Under the pieces are notes generated by a model. It was given only the letters and a program-made list of their open reading frames with translations, ran no database searches and had not been told where the DNA came from. DNA of 64,000 bases, from positions 18,616 to 82,615 of the forward strand of contig CAYWXK010000016.1 in NCBI GenBank assembly GCA_964462515.1, given 5' to 3'. The DNA comes from CAYWXK01 sp964462515 (GTDB lineage Bacteria > Planctomycetota > Phycisphaerae > Sedimentisphaerales > Anaerobacaceae). Of the stretch, positions 27,570-36,031 are shown one piece after another (the stretch's first letter is position 1; each line of letters begins with the position of its first letter). Made by a program: the position numbers and the translations under genes.

Positions 27570-28694
27570 TTATAATTCTCTCTCATCCAATAGCAGACCG
27601 GCGAACAATCTTTTATATTCCCCGACAATTTTGTTTATATCGTGATTCTGCTCGGCATACCTTCGTGCATTTTTGCCAGGCTTAAGAAAATTGTTTTCCG
27701 CGAGCATAAATTTCAGTGAATCAACGAGCTTTTGAAACCGGCCGTTGCAGCTTTGCCCGCAGTTATACTTATCCAGAAATCCGTCCGGATTGACCTTAAG
27801 TGACAATATCGGCACGGCATAATTGCACGCCTGAATGAATGTGTTAGGGAATCCTTCGGAGCTGCTTGTGTTCACAAATACTTTTGCACGCTGGAAGTAA
27901 TTGCCGATTTCAGCGAATGGCACTCGTTCAATAAATTGCATGTTTTTAACTTTCCTGGCGCGAGACAGCAGCAGGTCATAATTCTGGTCGCCAGTTGCAC
28001 GCTGACAAATCATTACGAAGCGTTCATTGGGCATTTTTTCGGCAAGCTCTATAAAAAGTTCCGGCCTTTTAACCTGCGCGCTTCTGCCTACCCACAATAT
28101 AATATCTTTTTGAACCTCTGATAATACAGGCAGGCGTTGCGCATTTGGACAAACTATTGAACAGACACCAGGAGTTTGTTTGATATTTTGTTTGTCCATT
28201 TCATTTTGGACTATGGTTTTCGCTGCATTATGTAACGCCCACCGAAACGCTCTGCCGGCGAAATAATGCTGTTTAAGATATGTGCCGTCGCATTCCTGCT
28301 GGCTGGCGGTGCGGTAAACGAAGGCTTTTTTGTGTAATTTGCAAAAAAGAGCAACTAAAAAAGTGCCCCAGGATGCAGCTTCCTGAAAATATATTCGGGC
28401 ATCAGCCTCACGAAGTCCCCTCCAAATTTTGATAGCGCCGAACAAGGGATTTTCGTTAAAGGTGAGCGTTTTAATGATTTTGACACCTTGGATAATTTCT
28501 GTCTTCTGCTGTCCGTAGTCCGCTGTAACGAAGCTGACCTCAAAGTCCTTATCTTTTGCCAGTTCTGTAGCGAGGCAATACTGGTCCACCTCTGCGCCGC
28601 CAAAAACCTTTCCCACATCTGGGTTGAATAGGGGATATGCCTTTGGAGCGATAAAACAAACGCGGATGGGATGGTTGTTAGCTGGTGCGGGCAC
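27570..28694 (-). CDS. Glycosyltransferase family 4
   Basis: 374 residues, GT-B fold. The N-terminal domain has VCFIAPKAYPLF and FGGAEVDQYCLATELAKD. The donor-binding domain has IILWVGRSAQVKRPELFIEL and SSSEGFPNTFIQACNYAVP, with a conserved glutamate in the loop before GFPNTF. It resembles 24595-25692 throughout, so the two probably arose by duplication and flank the asparagine synthase. GTG 28694 has GGAG about nine bases upstream, which overlaps the end of the preceding gene. Donor and acceptor unknown. Confidence 0.87.
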   Translation of the reverse strand: MPAPANNHPIRVCFIAPKAYPLFNPDVGKVFGGAEVDQYCLATELAKDKDFEVSFVTADYGQQKTEIIQGVKIIKTLTFNENPLFGAIKIWRGLREADARIYFQEAASWGTFLVALFCKLHKKAFVYRTASQQECDGTYLKQHYFAGRAFRWALHNAAKTIVQNEMDKQNIKQTPGVCSIVCPNAQRLPVLSEVQKDIILWVGRSAQVKRPELFIELAEKMPNERFVMICQRATGDQNYDLLLSRARKVKNMQFIERVPFAEIGNYFQRAKVFVNTSSSEGFPNTFIQACNYAVPILSLKVNPDGFLDKYNCGQSCNGRFQKLVDSLKFMLAENNFLKPGKNARRYAEQNHDINKIVGEYKRLFAGLLLDEREL

Positions 28695-28700
28695 GGGTGG

Positions 28701-29870
28701 TTACTCCATTTTGTGATAGTGTTCTTTGCTTCTTAAAACTTTATCGTAACATTGCAGATATTTTTCTGCGACAGAAGACCAGCTAAAAAGCTCCGCCTGT
28801 TTTCTCGATGCGGCGGACATAGAATCGTAGGTGCGTCTATCCTGCATAAGCTGGGTGATTGCAGATGCGATAAGCCGGGGGTCTGGTTTTTCTATGATAA
28901 TGGCGTTGCCGGCGATAAGCTCATCGAGACCTTCGCAGCGAGTAGTGACAATTGGCAGGCCTGAGGCCATTGCTTCGAGCATTGCGTTGCTCAGGCCTTC
29001 CTGCGCCGTAGCGCTTATAAGCAGGTCGTGCCGGCGGTAGATTTCCGGCATCTGTTCTGGATTGATTCGGCCGGTCATACGGATGATGTCGGTGAGAGAT
29101 TTTTCGGTCAAAGTTTGTCGTAGCTGCTGTTCCAATGAGCCGCCGCCGACTATGGTGAAGCTAACTTTGTGGCCGGCTTTATGCAAGATTTCAACAGCAT
29201 TTATCAGCACAGGCACCTGCTTTGTAACAGACAATCTGCCCACGGTTAGAAGCTCGATTGAATCCGATTTTTTGCCGGATTTGTCGGGATAGAATTGGTC
29301 GAGGTCAACGCCGGTCGGGATAACGTCAATTGAAACGGAGGGCAGGAACTTTAGTGCGCGATTTTTGAGGCCCTGGCTGCAAGCGATAAGAGCGGAGGCA
29401 TTTTGCCAGATTGGCTTAAATAAAAGTGGGCCGAGGATTTCATAATCGACTTGTAATCTTGCGTGTTTTCCGGGGACATCGGAGCCAAGCAGGGAGATTA
29501 TATAAGGCAATTTATCAGCACTCTTGTAACACAGCCAGCCCGAGGGGAAGGCGAAAAGTGCGTGGGCCAAATCGTAACGATTTTCTCGCAGGAGTCTGCG
29601 GTAATATGGTTTGGCTTTGAGCAGCCACTCGATTACCTCTATTTTTCGCCAGAAGTGCAGGTCTTTTTTGTGCAGGCCGACTTTATAGATAGTGATATTT
29701 TTAGAGAATTGTTCGGTGGAAAAACCGGGTGTTGGTGCGGAGGTTAGCACATCAATTTTGAGGTTTGGATTGGAGGCATATTCTTTCAGCAGGCAAAGAT
29801 GTGCGTTGCCGCCGCCTCCGCCAATTGGCGGAAATTCAAAGTTGAGCATAAGAAGGTTTAACTTCGACAC
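28701..29870 (-). CDS. Glycosyltransferase family 4
   Basis: 389 residues, GT-B fold. The N-terminal domain has LNFEFPPIGGGGGNAHLC, the glycine-rich loop typical of GT4 enzymes. The second domain has VIPTGVDLDQFYPD, ELLTVGRLSVTKQVPVLINA and SATAQEGLSNAMLEAMASG, carrying the E-x7-E element. Transfers a sugar from a nucleotide donor at the inner face of the membrane; specificity unknown. GTG 29870 follows AAGGAG by about twelve bases, overlapping the stop of the GT39 gene. Part of the minus-strand operon. Confidence 0.88.
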   Translation of the reverse strand: MSKLNLLMLNFEFPPIGGGGGNAHLCLLKEYASNPNLKIDVLTSAPTPGFSTEQFSKNITIYKVGLHKKDLHFWRKIEVIEWLLKAKPYYRRLLRENRYDLAHALFAFPSGWLCYKSADKLPYIISLLGSDVPGKHARLQVDYEILGPLLFKPIWQNASALIACSQGLKNRALKFLPSVSIDVIPTGVDLDQFYPDKSGKKSDSIELLTVGRLSVTKQVPVLINAVEILHKAGHKVSFTIVGGGSLEQQLRQTLTEKSLTDIIRMTGRINPEQMPEIYRRHDLLISATAQEGLSNAMLEAMASGLPIVTTRCEGLDELIAGNAIIIEKPDPRLIASAITQLMQDRRTYDSMSAASRKQAELFSWSSVAEKYLQCYDKVLRSKEHYHKME

Positions 29871-29875
29871 GCTTA

Positions 29876-31873
29876 TTATATCTCCTTATTTACTACGGTT
29901 GGTTTTAATTCAAACAGGACGTGCTCGCCGAACATCTGAACGATTCGGTAATTTTTCATAACAAATTCTCGCAGCGGCTTGAGCGCCTCGTATCGAAGGG
30001 CCTCGTCCTCGTCAAAGTGTTCTCGCAACAGTTGGTTCCAAGCTTTGTCATAGGCATCTACTTCGTTGGGTTGCACAAAATGTGGTTTTTCTGCTCCTAA
30101 AGAGCCCTGCGGCACAATCGGCCATAATTCGTATGGGGGTCTATTGGTGGGGACGTGCCGTTTGCGGGAATCGACAATGAATTTGGGTGTTTGCTTTTTG
30201 AATTCTTCAAGCAACTGGCCGACTATTTGTGATAGCACCTGCGGTGCCGGGCGGGGCATACAGCAGGCTGCTGAGGCGGCGCTGAATCGCTGGGCCGCCA
30301 GATATATACCCGGATACCAGCCCCAGACATAGATCCTGTCTGTCGGCTGGGAATTGGTGTGGATGTGGTCTGCTGCAAGCTCCCAGTAGCCTTTTACGTT
30401 GAGGTTTCTGCGCTGGTGGATTTCCGTCAGTTTTTGTGAGTAGCCCCTATCCCTTCCCCCTTGGTAAGGCTGGCGGGTATATGGGCTTATTTTTATGCCG
30501 AAGAATATGTGCGATGAAGCAGCCAGCATCAGCAGAAATCCGACCAGACCTATTATCCGCGGTTTGGTTTTGTTCACAGAAGTTTTCAGATACCCGGAGT
30601 AAATGGCTATCAGGTAACCGCCCGCCATTGCAGCGGAGGCATTTAGAGGCAGATAATACTGCTCGTATGAAGCAGGGCTAATCCAGATAAAAGCCATATC
30701 GAGGAGCCACCAGACAGCCAATAACAAAACGAGGCGTTCATGGTTCGCTTGGTGATGCCTCCGCTGGGGGATGCCTTGCCGTTGGGCATCCCTGCCGTTT
30801 GGCATCCCTTCCGGGATTACGGGAGACGGCATTGCGGCAGTTTTAGGCTGCAATTTTTCCGGGGAAATGGCGGAGCGAATCATACGAATGAACCTTGCGA
30901 TGATTGCGCCTGTGGCCAGTGCAACGGGCAATATGAGTAAGAGGTAATATCGCAGGACGATAGGATATTGTTGTGAGAATGGAATGAGCTTTCGGTGTTC
31001 GGAGATGTAATCGGATGCAACTGCCGGCTGGCCGGCGGCCGGGCTGGATGGAAGGAAATTTGAGAGTGTTATCCATACAAACGAATAAGGCAGGTTCATC
31101 TGCACATCCCAGACGAGAATCCATATATAGAGTGGCGCTATGGCAGCGATGGCGCCGCCCCACAATAGAGCGATGTCAATGCCTGTCTGCTTCCAGGTTC
31201 TATTTTTCAGGATTGGCTGGAGGATGACAAAAAGGGCGGTCGCACCGATTGCGGAGACGCCGGTTTGCTTGAATAGCGGCGCCCAGCTCATAAAAGCGCC
31301 TGCCAAAAATGCAAGCCACCATTTGCCTCCAAGCTGGTGCAGCACAAGGCAGCTTATCCCCATTATCATAAAGGCAATCATATATTGCTCTTTGACGTTG
31401 CCGAACTTGGCGATGAGCGGAGCGGATAGATAAACGGAGGCAATAATTACGCCGATGGCGGCGGCGAGTGTGCCGAAGGCCTTTCGCAGAGCGATGAACA
31501 TAAGAATTAGAGCAGCAATCTGGAGTATCATCTGAACCAGTTTGGCTCCGGTCTCGTTGGGGCCTGTTAGAGCGACGCCGAGGATATTGACAAGTAAAGT
31601 TCCCGGCTGTGCGCTGGGTTTTTCATCGATGCCGATTTTTGCACCGTTAAGGATGTGCCAGGCGGAATAGGCATAAGCGCCGCCATCGAAGGGGTCGGGG
31701 GAATTGAACTCAAAATATTTGCCCAGAGAAAAGGGAATGGCGGCTAAGATTGCTATTAAAACAAAAACAATTTTTGAATTTTGAATTTTGAATTTCGAAA
31801 CTGGTCCGACAGAAGCAGGTGGTAACTTCGTGGGTCTTCGAGAGGGGTGGATTTTTCGTAAAGCTCTTGTCAT
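29876..31873 (-). CDS. Membrane glycosyltransferase, GT39/ArnT-like
   Basis: 665 residues, multi-spanning. The first periplasmic loop after the first helix has FNSPDPFDGGAYAYSAWHIL, with the acidic residues of the catalytic Asp region typical of GT39 and related GT-C enzymes. A further block of helices follows (about 90-330), then a hydrophilic insert (about 340-385), more helices, and a soluble tail. Such enzymes use polyprenyl-phosphate sugars as donors. The insert contains a palindromic repeat (30768-30808). The N-terminal 35 residues are hydrophilic and include another repeat (31771-31800). ATG 31873 overlaps the preceding GT2 stop by four bases. The GT2 enzyme just upstream could make its lipid-linked donor. 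Confidence 0.8.
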   Translation of the reverse strand: MTRALRKIHPSRRPTKLPPASVGPVSKFKIQNSKIVFVLIAILAAIPFSLGKYFEFNSPDPFDGGAYAYSAWHILNGAKIGIDEKPSAQPGTLLVNILGVALTGPNETGAKLVQMILQIAALILMFIALRKAFGTLAAAIGVIIASVYLSAPLIAKFGNVKEQYMIAFMIMGISCLVLHQLGGKWWLAFLAGAFMSWAPLFKQTGVSAIGATALFVILQPILKNRTWKQTGIDIALLWGGAIAAIAPLYIWILVWDVQMNLPYSFVWITLSNFLPSSPAAGQPAVASDYISEHRKLIPFSQQYPIVLRYYLLLILPVALATGAIIARFIRMIRSAISPEKLQPKTAAMPSPVIPEGMPNGRDAQRQGIPQRRHHQANHERLVLLLAVWWLLDMAFIWISPASYEQYYLPLNASAAMAGGYLIAIYSGYLKTSVNKTKPRIIGLVGFLLMLAASSHIFFGIKISPYTRQPYQGGRDRGYSQKLTEIHQRRNLNVKGYWELAADHIHTNSQPTDRIYVWGWYPGIYLAAQRFSAASAACCMPRPAPQVLSQIVGQLLEEFKKQTPKFIVDSRKRHVPTNRPPYELWPIVPQGSLGAEKPHFVQPNEVDAYDKAWNQLLREHFDEDEALRYEALKPLREFVMKNYRIVQMFGEHVLFELKPTVVNKEI
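30768..30808. repeat. In-frame REP-like palindrome in the GT39 gene
   Basis: GGGATGCC (30768-30775), a nine-base loop, GGCATCCC (30785-30792), then TGCCGTTT and another GGCATCCC (30801-30808). Stem of eight base pairs. The reading frame continues, encoding a PNGRDAQRQGIP-like loop near residues 356-370, between membrane helices. Confidence 0.75.
31771..31800. repeat. TTTTGAA word repeat near the GT39 start
   Basis: Three TTTTGAAT-like words in tandem end in TTTCGAAA, inside the N-terminal codons of the GT39 gene (encoding SKFKIQNSKI). Similar word-like repeats occur at 25692, 45515 and 52150. Confidence 0.55.
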
Positions 31874-32883
31874 ATCTTTTCTCCACTTTGCGGTGGTGCT
31901 TCGAGGATTTCTCTAATGACGTATGTCGGGCGGTTTTGTGACTCGTGATAGGTTCGGACTAAAAGCTCGGCAAGCAGGCCCATCAAAATAAACTGAATGG
32001 TAGCTGTAATCATAAGAGCCGTCAGGACAAGCAGAGGATTTCTGTTCATTGCAAGGTGTTGCTGCGAGATAAATTTCTGATAGAGGACAATAAAGCCGAA
32101 GATTATTGCGCCGAGTGCGCTTGCCAGTCCCATGCCGCCGAATATATATATTGGCTTGGTGGAAAATGAGCCGAGGAACTTTACGGTGATGAGGTCAAGC
32201 ATCACTTTCCAGGTGCGGGCAAGACCGTATTTGGCGACGCCTGAGGTGCGTGGTCTGTGATTGACAATTACTTCGGCGATTTTAGCACCGCTCCAGCTTG
32301 CCAGTGCGGGAATGAAGCGGTGCATTTCGCCGTAGAGTTTTGTTTCTGCCAGGACTTCTTTGCGGTAGGTTTTGAGTGTGCAGCCATAATCGTGGAGCTT
32401 AACGCCTGTGATTGTTGAGATGAGCCAGTTGGCGATTCTGGAGGGAAGCAGTCTTGTCAGGGCTTTGTCGTGTCTTTTTTTTCTCCACCCGCTGACGACA
32501 TCAAAGCCCTCATCGAGTTTGGCAATCATTTTGGGAATGTCTGCGGGGTCATTTTGCAGGTCGGCGTCAATTGCGACAATAATATTGCCACGGGCGTGGG
32601 TGAAGCCGGCGCTGAGGGCAGCGGTCTGGCCAAAATTTTTCCGCAAACGTATGACGCGGACCTTGGGGTCGTCCTTTTGGAGCTCACTTAAAATGGCAAA
32701 GCTATTATCGGTGCTGCCGTCATCGACGAATATCAATTCATAGTTGTATTTGCCGGCTAAAATCTGTGTCAACTGCTGGTAGAGCGGGCGCAGATTGTCC
32801 TGTTCGTCAAATACGGGGGTTACCACAGAAAGTTCGAGGTTTTTCTCGTCGGGGCGAAGCCCGCCGCAGCCTGATTGGTGCAT
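31870..32883 (-). CDS. Polyprenyl-phosphate glycosyltransferase, GT2
   Basis: About 337 residues from ATG 32883. GT-A fold with LELSVVTPVFDEQDNL, IFVDDGSTDNS, RKNFGQTAALSAGF and the metal-binding IDADLQNDP, then SGWRKKRHDKA. The C-terminal segment has two hydrophobic helices (about 240-310). This is the layout of dolichol-phosphate mannose synthase and ArnC-like enzymes, which make polyprenyl-phosphate sugars for GT-C enzymes such as the GT39 protein encoded right after it (four-base overlap). ATG 32883 follows GGGAG by eight bases; ATG 32913 lies in a word-like repeat and is less likely. First gene of the minus-strand operon. Confidence 0.9.
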   Translation of the reverse strand: MHQSGCGGLRPDEKNLELSVVTPVFDEQDNLRPLYQQLTQILAGKYNYELIFVDDGSTDNSFAILSELQKDDPKVRVIRLRKNFGQTAALSAGFTHARGNIIVAIDADLQNDPADIPKMIAKLDEGFDVVSGWRKKRHDKALTRLLPSRIANWLISTITGVKLHDYGCTLKTYRKEVLAETKLYGEMHRFIPALASWSGAKIAEVIVNHRPRTSGVAKYGLARTWKVMLDLITVKFLGSFSTKPIYIFGGMGLASALGAIIFGFIVLYQKFISQQHLAMNRNPLLVLTALMITATIQFILMGLLAELLVRTYHESQNRPTYVIREILEAPPQSGEKI

Positions 32884-32899
32884 ATATTGCTCCCTACAA

Positions 32900-32937
32900 G
32901 GTTCATAGTTCATTGTTCATAGTTTGTAGTTAATGAA
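32900..32937. repeat. GTTCATAGTT word repeat upstream of the GT2 gene
   Basis: Tandem variants of gttcatagttcattgttcat lie upstream of the minus-strand operon, in the region where its promoter should be. A similar stretch is at 4229. Confidence 0.45.
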
Positions 32938-33140
32938 TGATGAGCCTGTAATATTCACTACAATTATAATACCGACGAATTCTGTATTCTACAAGTATCT
33001 TTGCTCATTTTACAGGAGATAGGGAAGGAATTGGAGATTTTCAATTTACTCCGTTAGAAAGCCGGCTTTCCTTTCGCCGCAAGGCCGCCAGGCATCCCCA
33101 AGCGGACTAACGGGGTCAACTTTCTAATTTCGCGGGAGTT

Positions 33141-33160
33141 CCCCGCCTGTAAAGGCGGGG
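33141..33160. repeat. Left-end hairpin of the IS200-type element
   Basis: CCCCGCC, loop TGTAAA, GGCGGGG: perfect 7-bp stem. It lies 48 bases before the transposase start and resembles the right-end hairpin. Confidence 0.7.
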
Positions 33161-33207
33161 GTGAGAGCCGTTTCCTGTGTCTTCCGGACTTATGATATAC
33201 TGTATGC

Positions 33208-33636
33208 ATGCGATTAATAAAGTCGGCACATTCGGTATACAAGACACAATATCACATTGTGTGGGTGACGAGGTTCAGACGAAAAATCCTGAATCCTGGC
33301 GTACGGGAGTATCTGGAAACGAAACTTCGGGAGGCAAGGAAATACTATCCGGATTGGGAATATATTGCGATTGGTGTCGCAGAAGACCATGTACATTTAC
33401 ACATGGTGATTCCGCCGAAATACGCAGTGAGTACATTGGTAGAGACGTTAAAGAAGAACACAAGCAGGCAGTTGAATCAGAAGTTTCGTTTCCTCAAGCA
33501 GGTATATTGGGATAACGATGGTATATGGTCAAAAGGATTTTTCGTCTCCACGGTTGGAATAAATGAGGCAGTTATCCGAAAATACGTTCAGCAGCAAGAA
33601 AAGGAAGACACAGGACAAGCGCAGCTTGAATTTTGA
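33208..33636 (+). CDS. tnpA: IS200/IS605-family Y1 transposase (TnpA)
   Basis: 142 residues, normal length. The H-x-H motif lies in EDHVHLHMVIPP and the catalytic tyrosine in VIRKYVQQQEKED, with YHIVWVTRFRRKIL near the start and WSKGFFVSTVG before the tyrosine helix. All are hallmarks of the single-strand Y1 transposases of IS200/IS605. It acts on hairpin ends, found on both sides. No TnpB partner is present. There is no strong ribosome site before ATG 33208, as is usual for tightly controlled IS200 elements. REP-associated (RAYT) relatives exist, but the short compact form favours the IS200 branch. Confidence 0.92.
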   Translation: MRLIKSAHSVYKTQYHIVWVTRFRRKILNPGVREYLETKLREARKYYPDWEYIAIGVAEDHVHLHMVIPPKYAVSTLVETLKKNTSRQLNQKFRFLKQVYWDNDGIWSKGFFVSTVGINEAVIRKYVQQQEKEDTGQAQLEF

Positions 33637-33642
33637 AGAACA

Positions 33643-33658
33643 ACGCCTGTAAAGGCGT
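33643..33658. repeat. Right-end hairpin of the IS200-type element
   Basis: ACGCC, loop TGTAAA, GGCGT: perfect 5-bp stem seven bases after the transposase stop. Its loop is identical to the left-end hairpin, and the loops are exactly 500 bases apart. Confidence 0.7.
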
Positions 33659-34003
33659 GGGTATCTATACCTATGGGACAATATTTTACCTACAAAGTGC
33701 AGATGAACCAGAAAAGAGTCTTTTCTAACGGGGTCAATTTAGTTCGTCCCCATTACCTAATTTTAGGATGTTTTTGATTGTAAGTAGTAAATTTGAGAGC
33801 GTTTAGGGACTTGCAGTATGTGCGACCAGCGATCGGTCTGTTCGGGAGATTTATCCGCCGGACGTTCGGCGGATTGTTATTGCAAAGCTGCAGATGATTA
33901 AATATACTCAAAACTTTGTTGTGAAGGAACAGTGGCTGGTGGGTTAGGATGTTTTGACGGAAAGCAATTTCATTTTGTCGGAAATTCTCATAGGAGTGAC
34001 TTT
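33659..34003. other. Gap between the transposase and the SAF oxidoreductase
   Basis: Holds one CTAACGGGGTCAA copy, then AT-rich DNA that should contain the promoter of the oxidoreductase. An in-frame GTG at 33932 would extend the next gene but lacks family support. No other gene seen. Confidence 0.45.
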
Positions 34004-35353
34004 GTGGAGCTGGTCAGGAAACTAAGACGGAGAGTGGAGGACAACAATCCGGTCAGGGTGGGGATAATCGGATGCGGCCAGATGGGTTCTGGTCTGGCGC
34101 ATGCGACAAGTTGTATAGCAGGGATGAAGGTGGTGGCCATAGCTGATATCGATTCTGAGCGTGCAATCAAAACATTTTTGGAGTTGAAATGGACCAAAGA
34201 CGATATTGTCGTGACAGAAAACGCTGGCAAAGCGCAGGATGCGCTCAATACAGGCAAAGTTGTTGTTACTGCTGATGCCCAGTTGCTGACCGGTCTTGAG
34301 GGCATCGAGGCAAATGTGGAAGCGACGGGAGTTCCGGATGTTGGTGCTTTTGCTGCGTGGTCTTCTATCAAGAATAACAAGCCGATTATTATGCTGAATG
34401 TTGAGACCGATGTCACGGTAGGGGTATATTTGAATCATCTGGCCAGGAAGGCCGGCTCGATTTATACGGTTGCTTCGGGAGATGAGCCCGGCGTCTGTAA
34501 GATGCTCTACGAGCAGGCTGTGCTTATGGGATTTGAGGTCGTTTGCCTGGGAAAAGGTAAGAACAACCCTATCAACCATTATATGACGCCCGAGATGTGT
34601 GCTGAAGAAGCAGCCTCCAAAGGGATGAATCCGAAGATGCTGACTTCGTTTATCGATGGCACTAAAACAATGGTGGAAATGGCTGCGGTATCGAACGCTA
34701 CGGGTCTTTTGCCGGATGTCCCCGGGATGCACGGACCTAAGGTTGAGATTGATGAATTAGCTAAGACGTTTATTCCTAAGGCTGATGGCGGCATCCTCAA
34801 CCGTCGAGGAGCTGTCGATTACTCGACCGGTGCTGTTGCACCCGGCGTTTTTGCAATCGTTTATTCTGGCGATAAGCGGATGCGATGGGATATGAAGCTT
34901 ATAACGAAGGCAGAGGGACCATATTATCTGCATTATCGGCCTTATCATCTTTGCGACCTCGAGACGCCTCAATCCATTGCCGAAGCTGTATTGCTGGGAG
35001 AAGTTACAATCGCCTCGGAAAAGATGAATTCTGAGGTTGTTGCTGTTGCGAAGCGCAATCTCAAGCTTGGAGAAAAGGTCAAAGGTATAGGCAGCGATGA
35101 TATTTATGGAATTATTTATACCTACAAAGAGGCAAAGAATAAGAAAGCGATACCAATTGGGATAGCTGATAACGGCACCGCCCTAAAAGATATTGATAAG
35201 GGCAGCATATTGACCACAGATAACTTTGCTCCTGATACGACAACTTTCGTATGTCGATTGAGAAAAGAGCAGGATGCTTTAATGGATTCAAAGGGCCAGC
35301 GGCAAGAGGAGCGTTCGGAAAGCCGTTGTCGTCAGGGTAAAGAGAGGTTTTAA
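34004..35353 (+). CDS. NAD(P)-dependent oxidoreductase with SAF domain (homoserine-dehydrogenase-like)
   Basis: 449 residues from GTG 34004. The Rossmann motif VGIIGCGQMGSG lies near residue 20, followed by VVAIADIDSERA, EATGVPDVGAFAAW, NVETDVTVGVYLN and SGDEPGVCKMLYEQ. The C-terminal segment (about 330-440, HLCDLETPQSIAEAVL ... LKLGEKVKGIGSDDIYG) carries a SAF-type fold. Related proteins are annotated as homoserine-dehydrogenase-like oxidoreductases of sugar-acid metabolism; the substrate is unknown. The start is chosen because AGGAG lies seven bases upstream and family members begin with a LVRKLRRR-like helix and N-P-x-R-V-G-I-I-G. A longer frame from 33932 adds unconserved residues. The last 20 residues are unusually polar. 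Confidence 0.8.
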   Translation: MELVRKLRRRVEDNNPVRVGIIGCGQMGSGLAHATSCIAGMKVVAIADIDSERAIKTFLELKWTKDDIVVTENAGKAQDALNTGKVVVTADAQLLTGLEGIEANVEATGVPDVGAFAAWSSIKNNKPIIMLNVETDVTVGVYLNHLARKAGSIYTVASGDEPGVCKMLYEQAVLMGFEVVCLGKGKNNPINHYMTPEMCAEEAASKGMNPKMLTSFIDGTKTMVEMAAVSNATGLLPDVPGMHGPKVEIDELAKTFIPKADGGILNRRGAVDYSTGAVAPGVFAIVYSGDKRMRWDMKLITKAEGPYYLHYRPYHLCDLETPQSIAEAVLLGEVTIASEKMNSEVVAVAKRNLKLGEKVKGIGSDDIYGIIYTYKEAKNKKAIPIGIADNGTALKDIDKGSILTTDNFAPDTTTFVCRLRKEQDALMDSKGQRQEERSESRCRQGKERF

Positions 35354-35398
35354 GACCCAAATTTCAAATTCTACACTTGCCAGGCACAGGCAAAATGT

Positions 35399-36019
35399 AT
35401 GGAAAAAAGTGCACAATCAACAGAACAGATGGATAGCTTAGCGCATCCTATAGATGAGAAAACGATGCCCGAAAGTATCCAGGGATATTCGCAACAGCAG
35501 CGGGATTTGCTTGTTGCTCGGCTGAGGGCCGGCGACCGTGAAGCTGCGGCAGAGCTTGTTGATTTATATTATGAGCAGATATACCTGTTTTTGAGGAGAC
35601 TCGGCCATAGCCGCCAGGTCGGTGAGGATTTAACTCAGGAAAGCTTTCTGCGTGCCTGGAACCATATAGGGCAGTTGCGAGATGGCAGGGCACTAAATAG
35701 CTGGCTATATCGTATCGCAGGCAATGCCTCAAGGCTGTATTGGCGCAGGCACGCCGGCAGTTCGCCGGCCAGCATCGAAGGTATCGATGTGGCGGATGAC
35801 AGCGAAACCGGGGCTGACAGAGTTGGGCGTAATGAAGAGCTTGAGCGGTTGAAAAAAGTTGTTGGACGGCTGCCTATGAAATTAAGGCAGGTGATTGTTT
35901 TGCATTATATGCAGCACTTGACAATTGCTGAAGCTGCCGAGGCGGTAGGAATAAGAGAAGGCACTTTCAAAAGCAGATTGAATCGGGCCTTAAAAATTTT
36001 GCGAAAGCACCTTACCTGA
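35399..36019 (+). CDS. ECF-type RNA polymerase sigma factor
   Basis: 206 residues. Region 2 is about 48-115 (AELVDLYYEQIYLFLRRLG, DLTQESFLRAWNHI), binding core polymerase and the -10 element. Region 4 is about 150-202 (LPMKLRQVIVLHYMQHLTI, AEAVGIREGTFKSRLNRAL), a helix-turn-helix for the -35 element. The 45-residue lead before region 2 is poorly conserved. The gene 12 bases downstream encodes a single-span membrane protein that could be its anti-sigma factor. The regulon is unknown. Confidence 0.9.
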   Translation: MEKSAQSTEQMDSLAHPIDEKTMPESIQGYSQQQRDLLVARLRAGDREAAAELVDLYYEQIYLFLRRLGHSRQVGEDLTQESFLRAWNHIGQLRDGRALNSWLYRIAGNASRLYWRRHAGSSPASIEGIDVADDSETGADRVGRNEELERLKKVVGRLPMKLRQVIVLHYMQHLTIAEAAEAVGIREGTFKSRLNRALKILRKHLT

Positions 36020-36031
36020 AAGGACTTTGCG

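Larger units (their letters stand above)
33051..33731 (+). mobile_element. IS200-type element with surrounding repeats, boundaries uncertain
   Basis: A Y1 transposase gene lies between two hairpins with the same TGTAAA loop (33141-33160 and 33643-33658), as expected for IS200/IS605 ends. Outside are CCGTTAGAAA (33051-33060) and its complement TTTCTAACGG (33722-33731); CTAACGGGGTCAA also occurs directly repeated at 33107 and 33725. The outer repeats may be older insertions rather than true ends, since IS200-type elements lack terminal inverted repeats. Confidence 0.6.

Noticed and set aside
33177..33515. Frame overlapping the transposase gene in another phase
   Set aside because: The transposase frame has all catalytic motifs; the other has none.
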